A stretch of 40,044 nt of DNA, from assembly GCF_001589285.1 (NCBI RefSeq), contig NZ_JEMA01000361.1, forward strand, positions 1 to 40,044, read 5' to 3'. Source of the stretch: Sorangium cellulosum. GTDB lineage: Bacteria > Myxococcota_A > Polyangia > Polyangiales > Polyangiaceae. Under the pieces are notes generated by a model, which was not told the DNA's origin, did no database searches, and saw only the letters and a program-made list of their open reading frames with translations. The first letter of the stretch is position 1. Each line of letters starts with the position of its first letter. Position numbers and translations under genes: made by a program. Shown here in pieces: positions 33,324 to 40,044 of the stretch.

Positions 33324-33507
33324 AAGGTGACGACGAGATGGCGGCGCTCGTCTGCGCCGGCAATGGAGACCCCGGCACACGGAAGGGCGTAAGCATCCCA
33401 CCGTATCTCGCTTTTCTGCTACGCTCCCCCCCTTGACCTGGCGGGCGCCGCCGCGTAACCATCGCCTTCGGTGGCTCCCGAGTGGAGCGTGGGTTCTCCA
33501 GGAGAAG

Positions 33508-34113
33508 ATGGGCATGCAGATGTATTACTTGATCCCGCTCGTGTTGATGGTGGCCGGTTTCGCTTACTCGATGTACGCCCGCAAGAAGGCCCTGTCCGAG
33601 GCCGCCAACATGACCCCGGAGCAGATCGAGCAACAATTCAGCGACTTCTACGCTCAATATTACGATCTCCAGCCCGGCGAGCGCATCATCGGCAACTGGA
33701 GCGGCGTCGAGTACCAGGCGCCTGCCGGCACGGCCCGCCGCATCGCCGGCGGCGTCCTCAACGCCGCATCTGCCGCCGTGATCGGCGTCTCCACCTACGT
33801 TCCCAACGTCCACGTCGGCCTCACCAACAGCGGCCGCGTCCTCGTCTCTCGCGAGTACAGCGACTTCGGCAAACGCGGCAACTACAAGCAGCTCACCGCC
33901 TTCGAACAGGGCACCCGCGCCTTCAACCAAGACGCGACGTATCCCGGCGAGGACATCGGCTCCCGCCCCGGCAACCCCTTCAACCCTCTCGTGAGCCTCG
34001 AGTTCATCCAGCTCCGTTCGCCGAGCGGCGAGATCTACGAGGCTTGGCTGTCCCCGCAGGGCAGCCGCCACGGCCAGAACGGATTCAGCTCGATCTTGCA
34101 GTCGCTCGGTTGA
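33508..34113 (+). CDS. Membrane-anchored hypothetical protein
   Basis: 201 residues. ATGs at 33508 and 33514 both lie after AGGAG; the second has the better spacing. One N-terminal helix (YYLIPLVLMVAGFAYSMYA) is followed by a soluble domain with MTPEQIEQQFSDFYAQYYDL, GERIIGNWSGVEYQAP and VHVGLTNSGRVLVSREYSD. The strand-rich centre recalls PH-like/GRAM-type membrane-associated domains, but I cannot assign a family. Codon use is regular for the genome. Confidence 0.7.
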   Translation: MGMQMYYLIPLVLMVAGFAYSMYARKKALSEAANMTPEQIEQQFSDFYAQYYDLQPGERIIGNWSGVEYQAPAGTARRIAGGVLNAASAAVIGVSTYVPNVHVGLTNSGRVLVSREYSDFGKRGNYKQLTAFEQGTRAFNQDATYPGEDIGSRPGNPFNPLVSLEFIQLRSPSGEIYEAWLSPQGSRHGQNGFSSILQSLG

Positions 34114-34121
34114 GCGCGGCG

Positions 34122-34156
34122 AGCGGGGCGACGCTGACCAAACCGCTCGCCCCGCT
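34122..34156. terminator. 10-bp-arm hairpin after the membrane-anchored protein
   Basis: AGCGGGGCGA (34122-34131) and TCGCCCCGCT (34147-34156) are perfect complements with a 15-base loop, 8 bp after the stop at 34113. No T run follows, so termination without a T tract or an RNA-stabilising 3' end are both possible. Confidence 0.5.
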
Positions 34157-34183
34157 TGACATGGCCGGCCCGGCTCGATCTCG

Positions 34184-34596
34184 TCACCATGAGATATTCC
34201 CATTCCTGCCGAGCCGCACGACGAACCACTGCACAGCTCCGTCCTCTGCGCCGAGCGCTGCGCCGTCGGCGTGCAGGGTCCCGGTGAAGCTGCCCGCAAC
34301 GAAGGCGTTCCCGAGAGAGTCGACACCGAGGCTCACGGCTTGAGATGCAATGCTGCCCTCGATGCGTCGGCTCCAGAGGTGAGCTCCGTCGGCGCCGATC
34401 TTCGCCACCCAGGCGCTGGGGGATGAACAACTCGCGCCGACCAGCGGTCCGTCGCCGAGATCAAGGCCGCAGTTGGCGCTCCCCGCGAGGAACACGCTTC
34501 CGTCTCCGCCGATTGCGACGCCAACGAGGCCGCTGTCTCTGGGCGATCGAGCGTGAACAGGACCGATCCATTTCTTTTCCCAGAGAGAGTGTCCCG
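34184..34596 (-). pseudogene. Fragment of a beta-propeller (SBBP-like) repeat lipoprotein
   Basis: A minus-strand frame, open from a stop near 34625 to a TGA at 34184, has no ATG and no signal sequence. It reads HSLWEKKWIGP, then VGVAIGGDGSVFLAG, GADGAHLWSRRIEG, LGVDSLGNAFVAGSFTGTL and a last VRLGRNGNISW. These are about two and a half repeats of the 'VAKLGADGAHLWSRRF... VAVDSLGNVFVAGSFTGTLDFG' type abundant in large myxobacterial genomes. The whole N-terminus is missing, so it is a remnant. The rest of the 34114-34697 gap holds only the hairpin at 34122-34156. Confidence 0.6.
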
Positions 34597-34697
34597 GCGG
34601 CGCGCGCGGTGCTTCTGTTCGCCAGGCTTACGAGCGCTCTCACCGAACGGCGCGCGCCTCCGCTTGGGCACAGGCCGCGCGTCTTGCACGAGCTGGT

Positions 34698-36002
34698 CTA
34701 TTGTGTCGTCACACAGGACGCGTCGTCCGTCGGAGTAGTCAGCTCTATCTCTTGAGACGGATAGTACATCACGAAATTATAACACATCTCATCCACCGTC
34801 CGCTCCCCGAATTCCACGGCGCTGTTGCCCGGGTTGTCCCACGCGCAGCGCGTCCTCACGGTGTCGCCGCCTCGAAGGATGGTATCGTTGTCGTACCAGA
34901 TCTGGTTGTCGAAGTTCCACGGATCGGCGAGCCCCAGGTTGCTCGGCTCGCTGCCGTCCGTGGGCACCGTGTTGCTCGACAGGTGCTTGCCGAGATTGTG
35001 CATGTGCGGCATGACACTGATTACCGAAATCGCCCCCATGTCCCGCGGGAACTGGTAATCGCAGCTCACGTCGAGCGAGCCGTGAGGCGGGATGTTGATG
35101 TCTTCTGTGCCGAACGAGAAGATGCCGGCGTCGTTGGGGCGGAGCTCCGTCGTCGTGCAGACGTTGAAGCCGGTGCTGTCTTGCTGCCCGTCGAGGCCCT
35201 TGATGTTGCTGTAGTGCACCTGGACTACGAAGTGTGCCGTGCCTTCCAGCGGGAAGCCCGCCTCTAGCGGCAGCTCCGTGGCCTTGCCGCCGGGCGCCCA
35301 GACGGACAAAAGAGCCCCCTGGATGTCGCCCCCCTCACAGGGCGTGGGCGTCGAGGGAGACGCCTCATCCGCCTTGAAGAGCAGGATATGGTGTACAATG
35401 GTGCTGTTGTCGATCTGGGGTGCGATCCCGACGAGGTGTCGTTTCTGGCCGATCTCTACATCGACCCCATAACACATATACTGGTCCCGGACGTCCTTCG
35501 GCATGACGTAAGGCGCGGACGGCGCTAGCAGGACATCCGGTGTGCAGCTCAGGGTCGGAGGGTCGATGGTTCCGCCGCCGCCCGGGTCGACGCACGTGTC
35601 TTCACCGGCCGGCATGCCGGCGGCGATCCATTGATCGAAGATCGCGAGCTCCGCGGCGGTCAGGCGCTCGGTTGGGGGCGGAGGCATGGGGCGCGCGGTG
35701 TCGCGGGCGCGTGCGGCGACGAGCTCGTAGACCTTCTTGTTGGGATCGCTCACCGCGGGCGCGACCAGATCGCTCCGGTCGACCAGCGGGAACGGCGCGC
35801 CGAACTTCGGGGACGCCCCGTGACAGGTCTGGCACTTCGTGGAGAGGATCTTGTCGACGTCGCACGGCAGCGCTTCCGCGTTGCCGTTCTCCGGACCGGA
35901 GCCGGATGAGCCGCTGCTGCCCTTCTCGGCGTCGCTGCACGCGACGACAACGAGAGCGGATAGGAAGGACAGCGCCGAGAACAAATAACGACTACGATTC
36001 AT
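34698..36002 (-). CDS. Lipoprotein with c-type haem motif and copper type II monooxygenase-like domain
   Basis: The ATG at 36002 has GAGGAGCTCGC before it; 434 residues. Lipobox VVVAC gives Cys22. Residues 47-135 form a small haem-c-like domain with C57-x-x-C-H61 and a possible axial Met106 (RPMPPPP). Residues 150-434 match peptidylglycine/dopamine monooxygenase-type copper proteins. Cu-H ligands are His204-His205 (VHHILLF) and His263 (VQVHYSN). Cu-M ligands are His333-x-His335 (PHMHNLGKH) and Met406 (DEMCYNFVMYYP). All six expected ligands are present. A haem fused to this fold could supply electrons. Substrate unknown; it acts outside the cytoplasm. Confidence 0.86.
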   Translation of the reverse strand: MNRSRYLFSALSFLSALVVVACSDAEKGSSGSSGSGPENGNAEALPCDVDKILSTKCQTCHGASPKFGAPFPLVDRSDLVAPAVSDPNKKVYELVAARARDTARPMPPPPTERLTAAELAIFDQWIAAGMPAGEDTCVDPGGGGTIDPPTLSCTPDVLLAPSAPYVMPKDVRDQYMCYGVDVEIGQKRHLVGIAPQIDNSTIVHHILLFKADEASPSTPTPCEGGDIQGALLSVWAPGGKATELPLEAGFPLEGTAHFVVQVHYSNIKGLDGQQDSTGFNVCTTTELRPNDAGIFSFGTEDINIPPHGSLDVSCDYQFPRDMGAISVISVMPHMHNLGKHLSSNTVPTDGSEPSNLGLADPWNFDNQIWYDNDTILRGGDTVRTRCAWDNPGNSAVEFGERTVDEMCYNFVMYYPSQEIELTTPTDDASCVTTQ

Positions 36003-36743
36003 GCGAGCTCCTCGGGGAAAAGTGCGACCTGAATCGGCGTTCGAGGGCATCGAGCGCTGATCTGCAGCTTTTCGAAAGGGCGGTCGAAGACCGAGATTCA
36101 GAAAAACGCCGTCGAATTGGGTGGAAGAAGAACGCGCGCCGCGAGCTCCCGAGAACAGCGGGAGACTTGGCGCGTGAGAGCACCGGCGACCCAGATCTAC
36201 GGACGGGCCGGCGACCTGGCGTCGGTGCTACTTCGGTGAGTGCCCGCCCGCTCTGAGACTGTTCAACGGTTCGCTCACGCGGAAGGTATCGAGGCGCCCG
36301 CGCGCCAGGAGGCGCGGTGCCGTCTGGTCAAAGCTCGGCTGCGGACTAGGGTCGCGCGCGGGGATCCATCGACGGGGCGCGCCCGAGCCAGTAGGGTACA
36401 GCTACACGGTAGGATGCCTTCTTGGTGCTACGCCGCGGTAATCCCAGGCGTTTCAGGCGTGGAAGACCTGCCCCATCGCACAAGGCCCGTTCTGTCAATG
36501 AGCTCGTACAGTCGGACTGCACGAGTCAGGAACGGCTCCGAGAATCTTGGCTTTGCGGAACGCGTTTGCTTGTCCTATCCGCCCGCGCCGGTGCCTGCCC
36601 CTCCGGGAATCGTGGAGACGTTCCGCGTCCTCCACCCGAACGAGGCGACGGTCGGTACATTCCTCGTCCACGTCGCCCTCCCGGAGCAGCCGCTCGCCGA
36701 GCCACGGTTCGGACCGGGAGCCTGGGTGGCACCCGGGCGGACC
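36003..36743. other. 741-bp region without a recognisable gene
   Basis: Upstream of the copper/haem lipoprotein. The first 150 bp are less GC-rich (CTTTTCGAAAG, AAAAACGCCG) and probably hold its promoter. The remaining open frames are Arg/Pro/Gly-rich in all frames and match no family. Given the insertion-sequence remnant next to it, this may be decayed DNA. Confidence 0.4.
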
Positions 36744-37027
36744 GGGAGCTCAGGTGACACATGCCGTAGAGGACCGGCGACGGAGGAGCGCCGGTGCCCT
36801 GGAAAGCGACATGTTCAGTGGACGAGAGGCTTCAGCTCATCGCAAGGGTCAACGCGTCGGACGAGACGGTCGCAGAGCTTACCGCGATCATGGCGAGCGG
36901 TTCGTGTATCGATCCTGGCAGTCCGCGAAGGTGCGGTGGGCGCGTCGCGTCGACGAGGATCCGGTCCCCGTTTCCAGTCCTCCCGGAGCAGGGGCCCGTA
37001 GCTCAGGAAAGTGTCACCGCGGCTCCC
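36744..37027. mobile_element. Collapsed insertion sequence with terminal inverted repeats
   Basis: The left end (from 36744) and the reverse complement of the right end (to 37027) share GGGAGC, 3 bp, GGTGACAC, and then weaker matches, about 19 of 26 positions. Between them lies the beginning of an IS481-type transposase (36794) that soon breaks off. The element is only 284 bp, so most of the transposase has been deleted. Exact ends and target duplication cannot be fixed from one copy. Confidence 0.5.
36794..36889 (+). pseudogene. IS481-type transposase N-terminal remnant
   Basis: A GTG preceded by GGAGGAGCGCC opens VPWKATCSVDERLQLIAR, then SDETVAELTAI. This matches the start of transposases that begin MPWKETxxMDERLxFIA...MAELCRRFGISRKTGYKW. 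The helix-turn-helix and the DDE core that should follow are absent; the frame becomes unrelated after about 32 codons. The family call rests on this N-terminal signature only. Confidence 0.5.
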
Positions 37028-37076
37028 GGTCAGAGGTGGTACCAGGGCTCCGCTCGTACAGCCTCTCCACCCCGAA

Positions 37077-37222
37077 GATGGGTGCGACCCATCTTTTCGT
37101 GGAGGCACGTCCACCGGGAGATGGGTGCGACCCATCTTTTCGTGGAGGCACGTCCACCGGGAGATGGGTGCGACCCATCTTTTGTTGGAGGCACGTCCAC
37201 CGGGAGATGGGTGCCACCCATC
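37077..37222. repeat. 43-bp tandem repeat array with hairpins, 3.4 units
   Basis: Units begin at 37077, 37120, 37163 and 37206 (partial). Each opens with GATGGGT-GCG-ACCCATC, a 7-bp-arm hairpin followed by TTTT in the full units, and contains a second stem GTGGA/TCCAC around GGCACG (changed to TTGGA in the third unit). In the last unit the loop is GCC. The first stem plus T run resembles an intrinsic terminator, repeated three times on the plus strand. It lies just after the collapsed insertion sequence and next to the end of the GIY-YIG gene. Confidence 0.85.
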
Positions 37223-37242
37223 TCCCGCGTGGACGACCCACC

Positions 37243-37626
37243 TCACCCAGATGGGTTCGCGGCATCCCGCCCGCCCCGAACGGGGGCGCAGGGACGGGTT
37301 CGGGCTTTCTCGCGGGGCTCCTCGACGGGATCTCGCGAGCTCGTCGACCCGCTCGACGCCGGGCGCCAGCGGCCGGGCCCCCGCGCCGCCAGCGCCTCTT
37401 TCCCTGCGCGACCCAGCCGCCGGATCGCCGCCTCCCGCCGCAGCGCCTCCCCCTTGTCGGCCGCCGTCTCCACGTGCACCAGCGCGAGCGGCCCCCTCCC
37501 GCGCGTGTACCGCGCCCCGCGCCCCGCCGCGTGCTGCGCCAGGCGCGCCTCCACGTCGCGGGCGATGCCCGTGTACAGCGACCCGTCGCCGCAGCGCAGG
37601 ATGTACACGTGCCAGCCCGCGGCCAC
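37243..37626 (-). CDS. GIY-YIG domain protein, UPF0213/YhbQ-like
   Basis: The GTG at 37626 has AAGGAG eight bases before it. A GTG at 37635, overlapping the upstream stop, is the alternative; 127 residues. The domain reads WHVYILRCGDGSLYTGIARDV (the GIY-YIG pair as YIL and YTG), then RLAQHAAGRGARYTRGRGPL and ALRREAAIRRLGRAGKEAL, as in small GIY-YIG nuclease-like proteins. The Arg on the first helix is in place. The last 35 residues are low-complexity and run up to the 43-bp array. It is translationally linked to the glycosyltransferase-like gene. Confidence 0.8.
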   Translation of the reverse strand: MAAGWHVYILRCGDGSLYTGIARDVEARLAQHAAGRGARYTRGRGPLALVHVETAADKGEALRREAAIRRLGRAGKEALAARGPGRWRPASSGSTSSRDPVEEPREKARTRPCAPVRGGRDAANPSG

Positions 37627-37631
37627 CGCGG

Positions 37632-39956
37632 TCACTCCTTCGGCCCCTCGTTGTAGCCGCGCGGCCGGTACTTCGGATCCACGCCGCCGTGCTTCTCGCC
37701 GTTGTCGAGCGTGTCGACAGCGAGGTACGCGAGCCACGTCCCCGGGTGCTCCTCCGCCAGCCGCCGGAGCTCCGCCTCGTACGCCGCGAGCCGCTTCTCG
37801 TCGTGCAGGCACTGCAGCGCGAGCGCGATCAGGCTGAGCTCGTTCGGGCCGAGATCCATCCCGCGCTGGTAGTGCGGGAACGCCTCGTCCGCCCGGTGCA
37901 TGCGGCACAGCGTGTCGCCCGTGTACACGTGGGCCATCGGCCACTTCGGCGCGAGCTCGACCGCGGCCTGGCTCGCGGCGAGCCGCGCCGGCAGGGCGCC
38001 CCGGGCGCCCTTCATCACCGAGTAGTTGAGGTGCGCCTTCGCGCTGCTCGGCACCGCCTCCTTCGTCGCCGCCCAGAACTCGAGGTCGTTCCGGTAGTCC
38101 ATCGCGTGCCGGTAGGCCTGCACGCACTGGAAGCCGAAGAAGAGCACGAACAGCACCGGCGTCACCCACGCCCGCCACGACCAGCGCGTCCGCGGCGCCA
38201 GGGTCGAGCCCGCGAGCGCCTCGTGCAGCCACGAGAACGCGACGGCGAGGACAAGCGACGAGCCGATCGCCGGGAAGTACCAGAAGCGCTCCGCGCGCAC
38301 CGTCGGCAGGACGACGGGGATGTTCGAGTGCGGGAAGTAGCTCACCACGACCCAGGTCAGCCCGATCGCCGCGATGCACAGCCCCGCGTAGCCGCGGCGC
38401 AGCGGCACCCAGGCGCTCCGGTCCGCCGTCGCCGGGCAGGGCAGGGGGCGCGTCCCCTCGACGAGCAGCCCGAGGCCGAGCAGCAGCGCGGGCAGGAACG
38501 GCAGCGGCCACAGCACGAGCGGCAGCGACCGGAGCCACTGCACGCGCCCCGCCGGGCGGAGCGCGTGCCAGTCGTACGCCGCCAGCCCCACCGCCGCGGC
38601 CGCGAGCAGCGCCCCCGCGATGAGCAGCGGCCACCGCCGCGACGTCGCCTGCCCGCCGTCGACAAGGAACGCCGCGCGCACCGAGCGCCGCTCGCGCCGC
38701 TCGAGGTGCTCGCGGCGGAGCGCCGCGATCCAGAGCGCGAGCGAGCCGAGGGGCGGCAGCGCCATCATCGCGGCGCCGGCGACGCTCTCGAAGAAGACCA
38801 GCCGGTCGGGCGCCGGCTCCTGCGGATACGAGTAGTCGCCGCTCAGCGTCCACGGGAACACGATCTGGGTGAGGCCCCGCCAGTAGACGCGCAGCGCGCC
38901 GGCGATCCGGTGCGGCGTGTCCGCGGTGCTGAGCGGGTTGTTGAGCGGATCGCGCGGCAGCGGCGCCTGGTGGAACCAGACGAGCGCGTCGTGCAGCGCG
39001 CGCTTCACGAGCGGCGCCCCCTCCGGGAGCGGCGCCGTGAGCTCGGCCGGCATCGGCGCCGGGAACCAGCGCCGCCGGAGCTCGACGTAGAGCACGAACG
39101 CCGCCCCCGCCGCGAGCAGCGCGACGAGCGCGCGGACCAGCCGCGCCGGGCGCGTGGGGTGCGTGAGCGGCGCCGCGATCAGCGCGGCGAGCGGGATCAG
39201 CGGCACGCAGACGAGCGCGCTCTCCTTGGAGAAGAGGCCGAAGAGCACGGCAGCGAACACGGCGAACGGCATCGCCCACCCGGGCAGCGCCAGGGCGGCG
39301 AGGGCGGCGATCGCCCCCATGCCCCCGAGCACGTCGGCGATGCCCACGATGCCGCTCACCGCCTCGGTGAGCACCGCGCAGCCGACGAAGATGAGCCCGA
39401 CCAGGTAGGCGAGCCCCCGCTTGCGCGTGAGCCAGAACGTGACGCACGTGAGCAGCGCGGCGTTCGCGGCGTGGAAGAGGACGTTGTAGAAGTGATGGAA
39501 GAAGGGCTGGTTGGTGACAGCCCAGATCGTGCGCCAGAGGAAGTTCGGCAGCGGGCGGTAGGATCCGACGCTCCTGTCGGGCGGCAGCCCCCAGAAATCG
39601 CGGTGGATCGCGTCGAGGAAGCCGAGCCCTCCCTTCGCGTTCACGTACGGGTTGGCGAGGAGCGCCTCCTGCTCGTCGAAGATGTAGTTCGTCGACGGGT
39701 GGCGCGTGAACAGGATGACGGCGAGCACCGCGAACGGCGCGACGGCGGACAGGAAGGTCGGGTCGAACGCGAGGAAGTAGCCGCGCACGCGCTGCGCGGC
39801 CCTCCCGAGCCGCGACGGCGCCATGGGCGGCCCGGCCGGCTGCTGCGTGGAGGACGGCGGCGCGGACAGCGGCGCCGTCATGGGGTCGACGAGCGCGCCC
39901 GAGGCGGGCTCGAGCCCGGCCTGCTCGCCGGCGGCGTACGGGGGCGGGGAGTTCAC
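37632..39956 (-). CDS. TMTC-like membrane glycosyltransferase with TPR tail
   Basis: 774 residues from GTG with AAGGGG upstream. After a 60-residue tail comes a GT-C-type membrane region of about 11-12 helices. The first loop has IFDEQEALLANPYVN and GSYRPLPNFLWR, the layout of TMTC/PMT O-mannosyltransferase relatives, in which acidic residues after helix 1 are catalytic. Later helices include PHSNIPVVLPTVRAERFWYF. The C-terminus has TPR-like helices (LAASQAAVELAPKWPMAHVY, HYQRGMDLGPNELSLIALAL). It probably transfers a lipid-linked sugar to an exported protein; the substrate is unknown. Confidence 0.8.
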   Translation of the reverse strand: MNSPPPYAAGEQAGLEPASGALVDPMTAPLSAPPSSTQQPAGPPMAPSRLGRAAQRVRGYFLAFDPTFLSAVAPFAVLAVILFTRHPSTNYIFDEQEALLANPYVNAKGGLGFLDAIHRDFWGLPPDRSVGSYRPLPNFLWRTIWAVTNQPFFHHFYNVLFHAANAALLTCVTFWLTRKRGLAYLVGLIFVGCAVLTEAVSGIVGIADVLGGMGAIAALAALALPGWAMPFAVFAAVLFGLFSKESALVCVPLIPLAALIAAPLTHPTRPARLVRALVALLAAGAAFVLYVELRRRWFPAPMPAELTAPLPEGAPLVKRALHDALVWFHQAPLPRDPLNNPLSTADTPHRIAGALRVYWRGLTQIVFPWTLSGDYSYPQEPAPDRLVFFESVAGAAMMALPPLGSLALWIAALRREHLERRERRSVRAAFLVDGGQATSRRWPLLIAGALLAAAAVGLAAYDWHALRPAGRVQWLRSLPLVLWPLPFLPALLLGLGLLVEGTRPLPCPATADRSAWVPLRRGYAGLCIAAIGLTWVVVSYFPHSNIPVVLPTVRAERFWYFPAIGSSLVLAVAFSWLHEALAGSTLAPRTRWSWRAWVTPVLFVLFFGFQCVQAYRHAMDYRNDLEFWAATKEAVPSSAKAHLNYSVMKGARGALPARLAASQAAVELAPKWPMAHVYTGDTLCRMHRADEAFPHYQRGMDLGPNELSLIALALQCLHDEKRLAAYEAELRRLAEEHPGTWLAYLAVDTLDNGEKHGGVDPKYRPRGYNEGPKE

Positions 39957-39967
39957 GCCCGGCCCCT

Positions 39968-40044
39968 TCAGCTCGCGCTCTCCGGAGCGGCGCCCGGCGC
40001 GCCCTCCGGCGCGGGGACCTCCGGCTCGGGGATCGCCCAGATGT
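39968..40044 (-). CDS. C-terminal end of a gene entering from the right edge
   Basis: Twenty-four codons read in from the edge to a TGA at 39970-39968: IWAIPEPEVP, then APEGAPGAAPESAS. The stop lies 11 bp before the GTG of the glycosyltransferase-like gene on the same strand, so an operon is likely. The product cannot be identified. Confidence 0.5.
   Translation of the reverse strand, partial: IWAIPEPEVPAPEGAPGAAPESAS

Noticed and set aside
33025..34326. A 433-codon minus-strand frame across the membrane-anchored protein
   Set aside because: Only a short stretch (33093-33323) looks protein-like, as a pectate lyase remnant. The rest is antisense to the gene at 33508-34113.
36240..37001. 253-codon plus-strand frame before the hairpin array
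   Set aside because: Composition is Arg/Ser/Pro-rich with no family, it crosses the insertion-sequence boundary, and another frame carries the transposase start.
37077..37222. CRISPR array
   Set aside because: The units abut with no unique spacers and no cas genes are present; it is a plain tandem repeat.
1..40044. tRNA, rRNA, riboswitch or phage genes
   Set aside because: No cloverleaf, rRNA or known riboswitch core was recognised by eye in the gaps. A covariance-model scan would be needed to exclude small RNAs.

Overview
The window is very GC-rich. Most of its genes encode exported lipoproteins with long Gly/Ser/Ala (GSGG, GAGG) linkers, and two proteins end in a MYXO-CTERM-type tail (Cys-x-Cys, hydrophobic helix, Arg cluster). 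Together with the many plant-polysaccharide enzymes this points to a large-genome myxobacterium of the Sorangium/Polyangium type. That assignment is inference from gene style; no rRNA or other marker gene is present.

Layout. 1-2003: a membrane protein with a probable DUF2914-type C-terminal domain, coupled by ATGA to a decapeptide-repeat membrane protein that runs off the left edge. 2202-10123: a minus-strand run of secreted proteins (two CE1-type esterases, a cutinase/PETase-like hydrolase, an SMP-30-like propeller, a DNRLRE-metallophosphatase and a Kazal-like lipoprotein). 10261-10576: two strong inverted-repeat structures. 10644-12460: an overlapping DUF455 ferritin-like/ATP-grasp gene pair. 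12592-13882: a tandem duplication of a DUF2325 gene together with its palindromic upstream site. 13910-15546: small regulatory-looking or hypothetical proteins. 15619-17752: a GH43-CBM6 glycosidase behind LacI-type operators. 18329-22516: an S1 protease with beta/gamma-crystallin-like repeats, an unknown Rossmann-like protein and a CotH-like lipoprotein. 23137-27644: a two-gene spermidine-synthase-like membrane system, an FAD oxidoreductase and an eight-cysteine repeat protein. 28131-33076: an F420-reductase-like protein, then a pectin locus in which an ECF sigma factor and a pectate lyase (minus strand) diverge from a pectinesterase (plus strand). 33093-37222: decayed genes (pectate lyase tail, beta-propeller fragment, collapsed insertion sequence), a haem-c/copper monooxygenase-like lipoprotein and a 43-bp hairpin array. 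37243-40044: a GIY-YIG protein, a TMTC-like glycosyltransferase and the tail of one more gene.

Functionally the window looks like a plant-cell-wall foraging region: de-esterification (CE1, CE8, cutinase-like), pectin cleavage (PL1) and arabinoxylan side-chain removal (GH43). Two regulatory layers can be read from the DNA. One is a LacI-type operator placed identically inside the promoters of the cutinase-like lipoprotein and the GH43 enzyme, with a third ideal lac-type site upstream of GH43. The other is an ECF sigma factor two bases from a pectate lyase whose best-supported start gives it a cytoplasmic N-terminus and a membrane segment, like a carbohydrate-sensing anti-sigma protein. The second idea is a hypothesis.
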